NCBI GenBank assembly: GCA_030490835.1
Contig: CM059973.1
Location: 61,136,008 to 61,200,007, forward strand
Source: Annona cherimola
Taxonomy: Eukaryota > Streptophyta > Magnoliopsida > Magnoliales > Annonaceae
Direction: 5' to 3'
Length of the DNA stretch: 64,000 nt
This document shows, one piece after another, positions 10,627 to 23,833 of this stretch. Position 1 is the stretch's first letter, and every line of letters begins with the position of its first letter. The notes beneath the pieces were generated by a model, which had not been told where the DNA came from, did no database searches, and saw nothing but the letters and a program-made list of their open reading frames with translations. A program made the translations under genes and the position numbers.

Positions 10627-12129
10627 TTCATTACTATTGGAATGTCGATTTATCCTTCATATTTGAGTTGTGAGGATGGTCACAGGTTGTAAGCATCATT
10701 TTCTTATCTGGACAACAATCCAATGTAACTAATTAGAATTCAAATGACTTGGAAATGTTATTGCAGCAGTCTTTGTTGTTGTTATTGTGGGAGAAGAGGA
10801 TTATTGTTTCTGCAACCTCTGCATCTGCAAGAGCCTAGAGTCAACTCTGGGAAGGTTTTTACTTTCTTTTCATATAGTTGAAAACAGGGGAGAAACAAGG
10901 ACTGGTTCAAATATTTGCTCATGTTTTCTGCTCTTTTTCATTTCTGGAAATCCTTTGATGTTGTTGATAAGATGCATCCACATGGAGAGGCAATGGGATG
11001 ACTAAAAATTTGTCATTTGTCTAATAGTCCACAATGTACCTAGTAAAAAAGGAACGGCCCCTTGTTAAGAGAATCTGTCCCCGATTTTTGTCATGGGCGC
11101 TCGCGGAGGGAAGAGGGCCAAATAGGTGCTTCCATGTGGCAAGGCATTAAAGATAGGTTGTTTTTGCAAATAACCCTGTAAGTTTGCCTAATTGGATTCG
11201 TAGCCTCATAGTTTTAATATTTTCATAACCCTTTGGCTTTTGATCTATTGCAAAAACAACCATGTTGCCGACGGCTTTTTTAATGGAGGTCTCTGCCAAG
11301 CTTGAGTCATGCAGCTAGCATATTTCTCTGGAATGAAATTTCGTGGATATAAATGGAATTGGGGGTAAATTTCATGAGTACATATGGAATTTATTCTAAA
11401 AATTCGAATGAAAAGTAAATGAAGGAGAGAAGATTATTTTTCAAAACTATTTATAACAAGTTGTTACATAAATTAAAAGAAAATAAGGTTGAAATCTTTG
11501 AAATCGTTAACGTATCTCCCACTTTGTCAATCTGTATATCTACTTATCGGGATATTTTAATTAAATCTGAATAGCTAATATGTAATTTAAAATTTGTAAA
11601 CCATAATTATATACAATCCTTTTTTGTCCGTGTCTCTGTGCTAGAAGTGGGCCCATAGTAGAGGGAACAGTACCATCTAGTCCATCTCACAACTCTCCAG
11701 TTTTATACATCCGTGGAAAGATGGGTAGAATTAGGAACCTTCATCAGATGGGCTTAACTATAGAGAACAAATTTCGACCGATCATTATTCTCTGACATAA
11801 AAGATTTGCCACTTCATTAAACTATTTTCCATTTTTTATCCCAGAAAGAATTTATCTGTTTAGTTCATCCTTGTTCACTTTTGGTGCCAATCTAATGCAA
11901 CAAGTTGTTTTTCTATTTTGAAATGATGTTTTACATCTAAACTATTTATATTATATTATTCATAATTATTTATTTATAACACTGAAAATGAAGGATCACT
12001 TTTATTTTTATTTCTATTTAAAAATATAAAATAAATATATTCGCATTTTCAAAATTGATAAAACTAAGTATATAGATTAAATACATTTTTTATGTCCATT
12101 TGCGACAGTGCACAAATGATCACTGGGGT
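10627..12129. other. 3' UTR of the PLM-like gene and intergenic spacer
   Basis: The first few hundred bases are likely the 3' UTR. After about 11,100 the DNA becomes AT-rich with no coding frame. The part from about 11,900 may already belong to the duplicated segment described next, but similarity is unclear there. Confidence 0.4.
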
Positions 12130-13340
12130 AATTTCACTATCAAATGTTATTAATCTTTTAAAAATAGAAACAGTAATTAGTTGCTCTAACCGTCTAACAT
12201 GTCATTGTAACTAACTGCATAAGATATGTGCCCATTTCGATGATATATAAAAACCAATAATCATATTTTTTATCATTTTTATTACTACTACTACTATTTT
12301 AAAACATTATTTACATAATCTTTAGACATTTTCTTTGTGAGTAACTAAGTATAAATGCCCCACAAAGTTAATCACAATCAATGGCTTTGATCAAAAGTAT
12401 AAATGCTACAGAATTTTTATTAAAATTGTGTAATAAATATGACCCACCATGAGATCAGTCAATGCATTGTAGATGAACAGAAGAAAGACGAAATACTATG
12501 CAGAAAATGATGTCCGTAGATTATAATTTATAGATTCTTAAATGAAATCAAGCCATTACATGTGATGGAAAAGATTATAGGCATTTAGTTAAATAAAGAG
12601 CGCGCAATCAACTACGGTTGATATCAGAAAAATTAGTTCAAAATTTTATTTAGCAATGTACAATCCATGAAATTTAATGCTTCACCATACTAGTTTCTGA
12701 CATGTTATAGCGCTACGAAACTTCATAATGGATAAGTCAAGATAGAAATCTATCACAAGTCATTATTTTCATAACATTGTATGAAATCATTGCATTTGGG
12801 ATCCATTTCGGAGATATGTATACAATAACACTCATCTCACCTACAGATACGAAAGAAAAATGTATAGGAGAAAGGAACAGTACCACGGGTCATTAAAGTT
12901 AGAGACATGGATGCAATCTAAGAACATGTTTGTTAATTTGAATTATGTGATGATCGTGGAATGGGATGAGGAGTAGGAAATGTAATATTTTGAAAATTGT
13001 GTAATTGATATAAAATGATAAAGGTGAAGTTGAAATAAATAGGTTTAGAGGATGGTAGAAAAATGATTGGAATATAGAAGTAAAAGTGAAAAACTATAAT
13101 TATTAGTTAATTAATAAATGGCCTTGAAAATTTTGCCCCCATAGCTCCCTGCGTCACCCCATGGAGAGTTGTTTCCAAATGTCCCCAGAGATTTTACCTA
13201 CATTGACTTAATAGAAAAATCAACAAAAATTATCTTAATAAGTTCTAGTCATCAAGTGTTCACAACAGTTACTAAGCTTTTCGAGTAAATGAAAAAATAG
13301 GTATAAAAGATATAATTTGAAAAAGTACGAAAAAGGTAGA
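12130..13340 (+). repeat. Dispersed repeat, copy A (partner at 17,185-18,190)
   Basis: It shares a long colinear series of blocks with the partner: AAATGTTATTAATCTTT, GATGATATA(T/C)AA, CACAAAGTTAATCACA against CACAAAAAGTTAATTACA, ATATGACC(C/T)ACCAT, AAATGAAATCAAG, and GATTTTACCTA. By eye identity is perhaps 70 percent. It is interrupted by an insertion at 12924-13188 that the partner lacks. No coding potential. Confidence 0.6.
12924..13188 (-). mobile_element. MITE-like insertion in repeat copy A
   Basis: Copy B reads CTAAGATTTTACC without interruption; copy A has CTAAGA, then 265 bp, then AGATTTTACC. AGA flanks both sides (12921-12923, 13189-13191). The ends ACATGTTTG and CCAAATGTCCCC are inverted and resemble the M1 MITE family. 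The strand is inferred from the interior A-rich motifs (GTAGAAAAATGATTG). Confidence 0.5.
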
Positions 13341-14116
13341 ACAACAGTAATACAAAAAAATAAAAGTTTATTACATATTTTGTGGAGCTTTGTCTCCATA
13401 TTTATAGATGAGAGCTTATGATCTTCTTTGAGATAGGTGGAGCATATTGTCTCTGTAGTGGCTAGACTTAATATTTAATATAAAGATGTCACGATGCACA
13501 ATATACAAAACCAATAAAAAAAACTACATATTATGATTTTTCTTCGGAATTTCTTTTTCTTTTGATTCATCGGATGCTACACTGATGTTTTAAATGCATA
13601 AGAGAAATTCTTTAACCTAAAATAGAAAAACATGATATACTAATGCATATCAGAAATTCTTTAACCTAAAATAGAAAAATAGTAATAGTATATTATGGAT
13701 AAAAGCAACACATAATTACAATGAAAGTGAGATTGAAGTTAAGATGAAAGGAAAACCTTATTCCTTGCTAAAGATAATGTTCTTAATTATTCTAGTTTGA
13801 GAAATGAGATGGTAAAGAAGCATAAAAAATTTGAGTACTAGATGAACAATATTAGTTCTCCATTCAATATATTTTTAGGAACATTTTTCCTCTTATTTAT
13901 CGCTTTCTTTATGTGATTTCAATAGAGTTCAAAAGAATCAATCCAGACCAGTGCTGCAATTGTCTTTTCAAGAAGTTTTTGAACTTTAAATAGTAAATAA
14001 AAGAGCATTATAACTTTGTTATAAGTAGAGGAAAGTCGATATTTTTATTCTAAATGAATCTAAAAAACTAAAAGGTAAGGATTTTTAATAACAAATATAT
14101 AAGTGAACACAAAATG
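13341..14116. other. AT-rich spacer
   Basis: No coding frame. A short segment, ATCAGAAATTCTTTAACCTA, occurs twice with small changes (about 13,600 and 13,650). Nothing else is recognised. Confidence 0.4.
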
Positions 14117-15986
14117 TGTAGCGCCTTAACTTATGACATCCCAATACGATGATCACGCTATAGCTTCTCATGCTAGGAATCTTTTCTAAGCGCGAAGTCC
14201 GTAATGTGACATATGCTCTTATATCACATCTAAAATGCCTCTAACCATCTAAAAGCGATCTAAATTTTTTTTAATAATTACAAATGAAAATTTAGACAAC
14301 ATCCCATTTATAAATAGGATGTTAAAAAAATACATATACCTGTTTCACAAAAACAATACATTAAATTGTAAATTCAATGTTATCTCCTTCACAAGTACAA
14401 TCATTTCATCATTGCTTAAAATCATAAAATTTGTCCATCATTTTCATACTATAAACATCCTTTACATAATACACAATATATGTCAATACAATTTACAATA
14501 ACATAAAAAACACATTTCTAATATTCAAAATAAAAATTCTGCACTTTAAGAGTCTAACTAATTACACAAGCTCCAAATGTAAATAAGAGCTCACAGTATT
14601 TCATTTTCACCACACTTCTTCTTAGTAAAGACTCCATAGCTCTTGATTTTTTGATTTTTTGCAACTGATTGATCAAAAATGATGAGTTTGGAGAACTTAG
14701 TAAACAAGCTTCATTAGGAAAAAAAATCATAAAACCTTCATGGAAGTATTATGCATATATGAAGATGAAATGCAATCACACACATGCATCATTCGATTCC
14801 ATATTCTCTTTTTAATGGATGATACTTATGGAGTGATCAACCCACCATATGCTGGATACACTAGTTAGGCAACATCAAGGATAGACTACTTGTCAAATTA
14901 CAACCCTGACAAGGCTTACGTTTATTTTTTTATGCATAAGTTTCATCTACACGTGCATCATATGCTTTTATGTCATAAAAGAAGTTTTTTTGACTTGTCA
15001 TGGTAACAGGGTTGGTATGTAGAAATTTAGTTGGTAAGACATGTTTAAAGATACACACACATATTTATAATAGGGTAATGACCCTTACCCAAATACCTTT
15101 ATAATACATGTAAATTTTTAAAAATATTTTTATAAAATAGCTCAATCATATCTATTTGCTAATAAACTTATATAAGAGCATAACATGAACATTTATTGAT
15201 AACTGCCTATCCTTAAAGGAAAAGATAGAAACTAAATTTTCTACCATAATATTTTATTAAAATTAAAAGCTTGCTTACCTTAGAGCTTTAAGTTGACTCT
15301 TCCACTTTCTCTTTTTCTTTTCCTAATAAAATCAACAAACCTACAATTATATATTCACTTAAATCACATTGCTTCCTAAATTTATGTCTAATCATGTCCT
15401 AATCACATGCCCTTAGCATTTTCGTCCTTTCTCTTTTTTGTCTCTCTCTTTCTTTCGTAAAAATCAAACACTCATATCTCTTTTATGGCTATTACAATAT
15501 CTTCCTAATTAATTGGTTTTTTATTGCAATTTTGACACTCTAAATAACTTAAAATTGATCAATAAATCCTTTTTAAGATGAATATTATAAAAGCTCTATG
15601 TTTAATACACGTTTTTAGAGCTGTCCAATTTTCAAGAGTTGTTGAAAATTTTAATTTTTCTCTTTCTAAATAAAATTAAACATATTTATTTATAATTAAT
15701 ACATCGTAATAGCATCTACAGGCATTATATTATGGTTCGGGATAAAAAAAACTTGGTTCTACAATTCTTGAACTTGTGGATTCATGCTTAGGCTTGATTT
15801 TAGCCTTCAATTTATATGATTTTGGTTTTAAATATCATCTTATTAACAAATTTATCAAAAGCTCCATTATTTTCTATCAAATTTACGAGTAAAAATTAAA
15901 ACCATAACTATTTCAACTATTGAATCCATGGTTAGCTAAACTGTTTGCTCAAATCAACATATTTTACTCCCATAAATGTTTATGTA

Positions 15987-16278
15987 GGCCGTGTTTGGTT
16001 GGGAATAAAATCTTTTGATGAGAAGTTTTTGAGGTAAAAATTATTAAATTAATAGAAAAAGTTGTGACATGATAAGAGTAATGATGAAGTGTAAAGAGAA
16101 TAACATTAAAATAAATAAGTAAGTTTATGAGTAGTTGTGTAGAAATGATTGAAAAATAGGATAGTTTGTGTAGAAAGATATGAAAAAAAATAATAAAAAA
16201 TAGGATAGTTATAAAAAGTGAAAAGTTTTTAATTAAAAATTTTGGTTCACATTTTTTAAACCCAACCAAACACACCTC
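15987..16278 (-). mobile_element. MITE copy (Tourist-like family M1), reverse orientation
   Basis: The ends GGCCGTGTTTGGTTGGG and CCCAACCAAACACACCTC are nearly perfect inverted repeats. The interior is the reverse complement of other M1 copies (GTAGAAATGATTGAAAAATA). A target duplication is not clear (GTA on the left, TAA on the right). Confidence 0.65.
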
Positions 16279-17184
16279 TAATGCATTTCTACAAAACTCT
16301 ATGATTTTAACATAATTTGGGTATAATTTTCCAAAAATAAAAAAAAATTCATCTCCTTCCTTACCTCTAGTAGTCAGTGACGGCAGTGTAGGTGGTCAGT
16401 AAACGGCGGACGGGCGGACGGTAGCATGGCTGCTGCTGCTTCTTCCGTCTCTTCTCATTTTCTTCCTTTTAATTTCTTTTGGTGCTTTGTCGTCTTCTTC
16501 TTGTTCTTCTTCTGTCTCTTCTCATTTTTTCTTATTTGTTGCTATCTCTTGGATCGTTCCCCCCTTCCTTTTTTTTTCTCCTGGTGCTTTGTGTGCGCAC
16601 TAACGTGCATGCACACGCAACAAAAGATTTTTTTTTTTTTAATTGGGCCTAGGCTCTACAAAATATGAGGAAGATTTCTTTAACTTAATTATCATAAAAA
16701 AATTAAGCTCTAAAATATGAGAAAAGGCTATAAATTTTACATAATTTTAAAGTCAACATGATTGCTTATATGAAATTATTGAAATGACTAAATGATTAGC
16801 TTAACTCTTTAAGATAGTGGAGTACAATTAGAATCATCTAAATAATTTTATTGGTTACAATAGCCTATATAATAAATTTTTTGACGAGCTAGCAACTTTT
16901 TTCTCAAGTGTTTAGGATATTTATTTACTTTAATTATATGAAAAAATATAGATTTATGCATCTAATAAAAACTATGTGAAGAAATCGAAAAATATTTAAA
17001 CAATATTCTCCACAAAATTAATATCCTTTAGCCATTGGAATCTTCTTTTTTCAAGATAAATATTACTATATTACGTTGTTGATAGAATATAAAATGATCT
17101 CATATATGAATTTAAAGAATATGTCACTATTCAATATTAACAATCATTAAAAAATTTTATTATTCATTTTAAATTTTGAATAGT

Positions 17185-17416
17185 TATATATTCATCACTA
17201 AATGTTATTAATCTTTGTTTGGTATTCAAGCTTCTAATCAATACGATTTTTGGCATTATTGCAAGATGCATACCAATGAAAAATATAAATAACTTATAGA
17301 AAATATTAAAATTTTAAAATAAAAAATAATTAGTTACTCATGTTAGTGCAATTGGTTGCATAAGATTTGTACCCACTTTGATGATATACAATAGCTAGTA
17401 ATTATATTTTTATTAC

Positions 17417-17458
<42 letters not shown>

Positions 17459-18190
17459 CTGTCATTATTTAAATCATCTTCAGATATTTACTTTGTGGGT
17501 AACTGTAAACATCACAAAAAGTTAATTACAGTTAATGATTTAAATCAAAAATATGTATAACACAAATTTTTTATAAAGATCGATATCATGAATATGACCT
17601 ACCATTAAATTAGTGAATCATTTAGATACATAAAATGGAGAGCACAATTTATTTATTCCAACTATGATGATCTAAGGCTTTATGCATAGATGAAAATTTT
17701 GTAAAATATAGAGGCAGAATGTATCTATGAGTACTATAATTTACATATTTTAAAATGAAATCAAGTCTTGACATATGATAGCAAAGATCAAAAGCAATAT
17801 TTAAATAAAGAACATGATAAATGGTTCATGCTTAGAACAATGTCTGTAAACTCCATACAGAGATAACCCAACAATAGAGATTATTATATAGTCATTATTC
17901 CCATAAAACCATATAAAGTTATTGCATTTGGGACCAATTTCGAAATAGAGATAAACAAAGGTATGAAGAGAAAGGGAACCAACATCTATCATTTAAGCCA
18001 GTCTTTCTAGTTACGAAGGTTAGAAATATAAATGGAATCTAAGATTTTACCTATGTAGGCTTAATAGATGTGACCAAGCAAAATTATTTTAACAAGTTTT
18101 ACTCAATGTTCACAATATGTACAAAGATTTTTAGGAGAAATAAAAAAAATTAATAATATGAAATTTAGATAAGTACAGGAAAAGATAATA
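17185..18190 (+). repeat. Dispersed repeat, copy B (partner at 12,130-13,340)
   Basis: Colinear with copy A as described there. It lies inside the 14117-22092 element and carries an expanded (ATT)n tract where copy A has only a short ACTACTACTACT. Confidence 0.6.
17421..17459 (+). repeat. (ATT)13 microsatellite
   Basis: Thirteen uninterrupted ATT units inside repeat copy B. Confidence 0.9.
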
Positions 18191-21100
18191 AAATATAAAT
18201 TTCTCGTATATAAAAGGCGAGGGGCTATACCAGTGGATTGAAACACTCGATAGCCCGCTCAAGAATTTTCATATTAAGATGTTAATTTCAAGAGCTTATG
18301 AAAGTGAACAGGATGCATAATAAAAATATTAATATTATTGTTTGTTACTTGAAATTAGAAGATGACTGATTTCAGGTAGTAAAGTCTTCTAAATAAGTTT
18401 ATGTGATTGATTCTCATTTGTGTGAAACTTTAGATTTTAAGCGTAATAGGAACCAAAGTTTTCTAAGAAACAAAAAAAAAAATAATTACAACTCTTAAGA
18501 GTCTAAGAACGAAAAATGTGAAAACCCTCGTTATTTTGAATTTGGATATTAATGTAATTTATAGCTATGTGTTCAGCACATCTACAAATATTATATTTTA
18601 GAAAATAAAAAACAACAACGAATTAACCAAGGATGTAGGGAGTGGAAATGTGGCATAAATGAAATGCTCAAAATGTATAATATTTAGTTCCCCTGTTATA
18701 CATGTATTGGATGCTGTCAAAGTGGTGAAATTGAAGGTCTGGAAAATGTGATCCTTGGTTCTAATATTCCTTTGACCAAAATTTTGATTTATTTTTTTAT
18801 AGTATATTTACATTTAAATAATGGGATTAAATACCTTAATTTTTGAAACAAAATTTATAAATAAAAATCTGTAAATTACATGGGATAAACATTAATTAAG
18901 GGGGTAAGGTGGCAAGTAATGTTGACAAAAGTCAAAATTGGTAAGTATGTGACATGTTGTCAACTAAACTAAATTAGTTAATTAATTAAAATAAAAATCT
19001 GCTATAAAGCAGCAGCAACATTGAGGTGAGTGAGAGCTGAAAAAGGAAGATTGAGAGAGGAGAGGGGATGAGAAAGTTAATCTCAGCCATCAATCATCAT
19101 CATTCGGGTTAGTTATTTTTTATTTTATGTCTTACTTTCTAAATCAAGCAACGATTAAGGGTAGAAATCAATTTGAACCATTGAATTTGGGAGAAAGATT
19201 TTAGATTTGAAGGAAGGAAGTTGATGTCCATAGAAATCAGATTTGGTAAATATGATGGCGGTTAGTTTTAATCTATGAATTGGGGTTTTTGGTACTTGGA
19301 TATGGCCATGATTAGGGGCTGTTATTTGAAAAAAAATTCTACCCAATATGTTGATCAAAGTGGGCCAAACAGATCCTATATCATTAGACAGTAAGAAGAT
19401 AATCTCAATCCTTCAACTCATGATGTCATGCATAATCTGGATGATCGAAATTGTTAGATGTATGTGAAATTTAGTTTTACATAAAAATATAACGTTAGAT
19501 CATGCATGGATACCTTGATAGATGACTAAATTTGAGAATTTTCAATTCTGTAACTTTAACAAATATATTGTTAGAAATTGTGATAAGTTGATCTTAACCA
19601 TTGAAAAATTATTAAAATGAAGTGTTTTAATGATCTAGACCATTAAATATAGACTAGGTAAGTGTTTTATATCTATGATTAGTTCTGTAATTAGAGTTTT
19701 ATATTAACATTTACAACAATTTATAAGTTAACTTATATAACCCATGTACTAAATCTTGAACCTAAAAGAAAAATATATAAGAAATAGTAAATAAATAATT
19801 TTTTATATAAAAAATTTATTCTGACTCTTGATATTATCATTAAGAAATGACCAAATTTTTATCTTAAAATATTTAGCATTTTGTAAATTAAAAATCTTAG
19901 AAAATTAGCTTAAACAAGGCAGAACGACTGATAGAACCAGCTGCATTAATTAATTTTTCATAATTTTTATACAATGAAGTTGAGGATAAAAATTTTATAT
20001 GATATAGAATATATTCTAAATATCAGTCAATAAAAAATTTTATGATATGAATATGGGTAAAAATTAACGTGATTTGAATCATCCCTAAACTTATACCGTC
20101 CAGAAGAATAAGAATACATAAATAAATATAAATAATTAATATTTTTAATGGAACTATTTAATTTGGTTAATTCATGTAGTTATTGGTTTGTGGTAGAAAT
20201 TTCATGCTTAAAATCCTTGATTTGATTATAAAGAAAAATCAAGAGAATTCAGTGTATCTATTTTCAACAAGTATGGGCAAATTGGGGAGCAAATAGAACA
20301 AAAATTTTAACTCAAATAATAATTATCCAAAATGATATAGTTAGTTAAAATATATGTTATTGAGCTAATTTAGGTGGAAAGTTTTTATAAAATATTTGAA
20401 GAATATTAAAAATTAAATTAGATATGAATAGACTGTTGAAAGTTAATGTGATCAAGAAAAGGTCCACCCGTGATCGTATTAAATTTTAGAGATAAAATAA
20501 TTATTAATTAGTAATTAATAATATAAGAATGATGATTAATAGTTAAAAATTGAGTGTTTATAAAATAGAATTGAAAACATTGTAGAAAATATAAGTCGTA
20601 AGCTAAATCAGTAATCTATTAATTCTGTGAATTAAGCCTCGACTCAAATTAGTTATTTTATTAACTTGGAGCAAGCGATATTCTAGAATTAATGAAATTT
20701 ATATAGATGATAATTTTAGAGCAATTTAATTTATACAAAGAATTGTATTTTGACTAAATTATAAAGTTAAGATACATAGAGATATCCGTACATCTTAGAA
20801 TGAAATATCCTACTAAATCATGATTAGAAAAGTAAATTTGAATTAAAATATTAATTATAGAAAAATAATATTTTTCAGTGCGATGATTTGAGATTACAGT
20901 AAAATACAATACAATAATTGATCCGAGGTTTACACAAGGGAAGTAGAGTTCTATTCTTCTTTTTTTGATTCTGTATTGTAATATATGAGTACAGGCATGG
21001 ATGTTTTGGATGCTATTGTTTTATAATTTTGAGTTAATAAATGTTATCAGTTATGATAATTTATTGTGGTACCAAGTTTTACCTTTATTTATGCTAGTAT

Positions 21101-22097
21101 CATGCATTATGACATTGGCATATATTGCTTGGTATGTTGGCATATTCATGAGCCATAATTGTAATTATAGATCTGTGAAGAGTTCTTGTTGGACTATCGA
21201 TGACAATTGTTGACATATCCTGACCGAGAATCGGCTGTGATAGCCTGAGTGGCATCGATTTAGACTTACCTATCTAATTGTTGGGTTACAGGCCTAATTT
21301 GTCTGACCCTTGTGATTTAGATGATATATATTGTAACCCGGTCCATGATACTAGTGGTCATCAATGTAATGGTTGAAGCCAGAGTTGTTCGTGTCATGTG
21401 GTGCGGCGTGGTTGCGACTATGTTGTGAGCATAACAGGATATTAGTTACACTTCCTATTTGGATAGAGGTGTTTCTTGATCTATCCATCTTGTGCAAGGT
21501 TGGCCACTTGTGCTGGGATGCAGTGATGACAACTTAGGTAGTATAACAAGTTGGATTATGGGGTGAGATATTAAGTATTTCCATTAGATTTGAGACCTTA
21601 TTGGATGGATTAGAGAAGCGACATGCATATGATGCATTGATGTATGCTTGGGCATTAACATATGTTCCATATGTTATTTAAACTAGATTTGGATTTGTGA
21701 TATAATTTACATTTTGTCAACCCCTATGCTACTGTTTACTTAAGTTTTACTGATTTATATTTAGATGTCCTATTTATTGAGTTTGTCCGGACTTATCCTG
21801 TTTTATCAATTTTTTAGATAATAAGTGTGCAGGAGGAGACTAACATAGAGTTGGTGTACCAGATGAGGCTAGGACTTACAAAATCTGAACCTAGAATTAT
21901 CTATTTTTATTTTTCTAAAGAGAGATTAGTGAAGATGTGATGCATGTATTGTATAAATTTAATTTGAATTTAGTGAAACAGCTAGTTTATGATTATCTAA
22001 TGAATTATATCATTACGCCTATATGTGTTCTCCCATTATCAATGATTTTGTACTTTAATAGTGACCGTTGACTTTGTTGGTAGAGCGTTACAAAATG

Positions 22098-22560
22098 TAA
22101 AAAAAGTAATCCTAGTGAAAAGAAAAATTAAAATAAATTAAAAAGCTATAACTATGACAAGTTGAGTTACTTTATTTATGAGTGCATTAAGCCCAACTAT
22201 ATTCTTGCTTCCATTTACGCAATTAGTTTAATCAAGCTTATTTAGTCTCATCCTATTTGGATTGTAGACTTCAGAGAAATGGATGATATAGCTAAGAATT
22301 GTAGAGCATTTGTAAAGTCTCATTGAATCCTATTTGACACAAAGTAAATACATATGAAATAATTTCATTATGGAAATTAGGCTGTTCACAACTTTGATGG
22401 GATGTGGATGAAATAAATTTTCTATTCCCCTATAGTTCTTTTGTCATTCGCGAGAATAATAATCTACTTTTTCCATTATATATACAATTTTTTAATTCTT
22501 ATACAACTTTTTATTATTCCCAACACATAATAATAATTTTTATCTTTATGCTCATCTAAT
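22098..22560. other. Spacer between LTR-type element and copia remnant
   Basis: No coding frame is seen. The stretch may be upstream sequence of the copia fragment that follows, too decayed to read. Confidence 0.3.
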
Positions 22561-22626
22561 CTAAGTTGTGAATAAGGATAAGAATTTGCAAATTGGAACA
22601 AGATAAGTAATGATACTATCTTATAA

Positions 22627-22831
22627 AGTAATAAGAAGCAAACTTATTTATTTTTACCAATGAAAGCTAAATTTGTGGCTTTTAACGGAAGAAGTCTTTT
22701 GGCTTAGAAGATTTCTAGAATATTTGGGAGTAAATAAAAATACTTCTAAGCTAGTGTATATAAATTATTATAGTCAAGTAGCCATTGCATATTCTAAAAA
22801 ACTTATATACAACGAAATACAACGATATTGA
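22627..22831 (+). pseudogene. Ty1/copia RNase H remnant
   Basis: Two overlapping frames read like the end of a copia polyprotein: first SNKKQTY...AKFVAF (22627-22686), then, one base shifted, EEVFWLRRFLEYLGV and SQVAIAYSKN (22688-22828), ending at TGA. These match the copia RNase H blocks S-KKQT, EAEYVA, WLRRFLEYLG and (S/N)QAAIAYSKN. It is broken by at least one frameshift and lacks the catalytic surroundings. Only about 70 codons remain. Confidence 0.65.
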
Positions 22832-22884
22832 GTGCCCTTTTGTCAGAAACATTGTAACACAAAGAGGGGATAACATTTCTAATC

Positions 22885-23055
22885 TCAGCTGTGAATAAGG
22901 GATAAAAATTTGCAAATTAGAACAAGATAAATAATGACATTATCTTATGGAGCAGTAAGAAGCAAACTTATATATTTTTAAGAAGCTAAATTTATGGCTT
23001 ATTTAGAAACAACACAAGAAATCATTTGGCTTGGAAACTAATTTTCGAAAATGTA
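22885..23055 (+). pseudogene. Second copy of the copia RNase H remnant
   Basis: It repeats the first half of the previous fragment: GTGAATAAG(G)GATAA, AATTTGCAAATTAGAACAAG, AGTAAGAAGCAAACTTAT, then a frame reading EAKFMAY and QEIIWLGN before a stop. Its sequence differs enough from the first copy that a separate element or an old duplication is likely. Confidence 0.55.
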
Positions 23056-23833
23056 TTCTTGTCACATGTTAAATCACAAGGTCAGCATAGATTGTAATTT
23101 GTATCAAATTATTTATTTTAAGAAACTAATCAATATTCTATTTATTCATAAAATGCTAGGATGAATGCATGGATAAATAAAAATCATATCAGTAAAGTAC
23201 AAGATTAGTCCTCTGTCATAAGTAATCCCCTTTGATATTATGAAAACATGTAAATAAATATTTTGTGAGAACATATAATTTAAAATATAAATTTTCTTGA
23301 TAAAATAATCAAGATAAGATTGTACAAAATTATATATTAACCATAGTAGAAGCCTTACGTTCTATTAGACTCTGTAAATGCTGAAGTAAAAACTAAGTTA
23401 GCACCGATAGGACCTGTGTAACAGATTCCTAACTGTTTTGGTACAAGTAGAATTTTAGACAAGAGATACTAATATATTTAAAATTTTTAAAAATTTAAAA
23501 ATATAAATAAAGTTAAGGGTAAATTTTGTAAGTATAAGTAGATTTTTTTTTTTTTTTTGTTTGAAAAAAGATCTCCAAATAAAACGGACTAAACCGTCCG
23601 AGTCAGGTTCACGGTTGAAGAGCTATTGTAGGCTGTAGCACAGGCCGGGTTCAATAATATTGGCTAGACAACTCTGGGTACAGTGAATAATCGCCACGAG
23701 CACAGCGAACAAGACGAGGGAATTAGAAACGTGCATCTCTCTCCTCTACTCCTCCGTCTCGGAGCTTGTCCCGCTCTTTCCTTGGACACCTCGCAATTCG
23801 CAACTCGCAGCTCGCGACGCAGGGAAGGAGGCA
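23056..23833. other. Promoter region and 5' UTR of the thioredoxin y gene
   Basis: AT-rich until about 23,580, then a GC-richer, pyrimidine-rich leader (CTCTCTCCTCTACTCCTCC at about 23,737) before the ATG at 23834. There is a poly-T run near 23,547-23,559. No TATA box is evident close to the leader. Confidence 0.4.

Larger units (their letters stand above)
14117..22092 (+). mobile_element. LTR-type element, probably a large decayed solo LTR (Tekay/Del-like)
   Basis: The left end is TGTAGCGCC and the right end AGCGTTACA, which are inverted and form TG...CA termini. AAATG lies on both sides (14112-14116, 22093-22097), a 5-bp target duplication. I find no second copy of either end inside and no PBS or pol. 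A TATA-like CTATAAAGC near 19,000 followed by a purine-rich transcript-like leader would fit the promoter of one long LTR. Several other repeats sit inside (15987-16278 and the segment 17,185-18,190). The family name is inference from the terminal sequence style. Confidence 0.5.

Noticed and set aside
16426..16668. 80-codon frame with Phe/Cys/Leu runs
   Set aside because: It is made of TTCTTC/TTTTTC low-complexity DNA with no family resemblance.
14117..22092. Reading this as a full element with two LTRs
   Set aside because: No internal copy of TGTAGCGCC or GCGTTACA, no PBS or PPT at a plausible place and no pol. A single decayed LTR explains the ends better.
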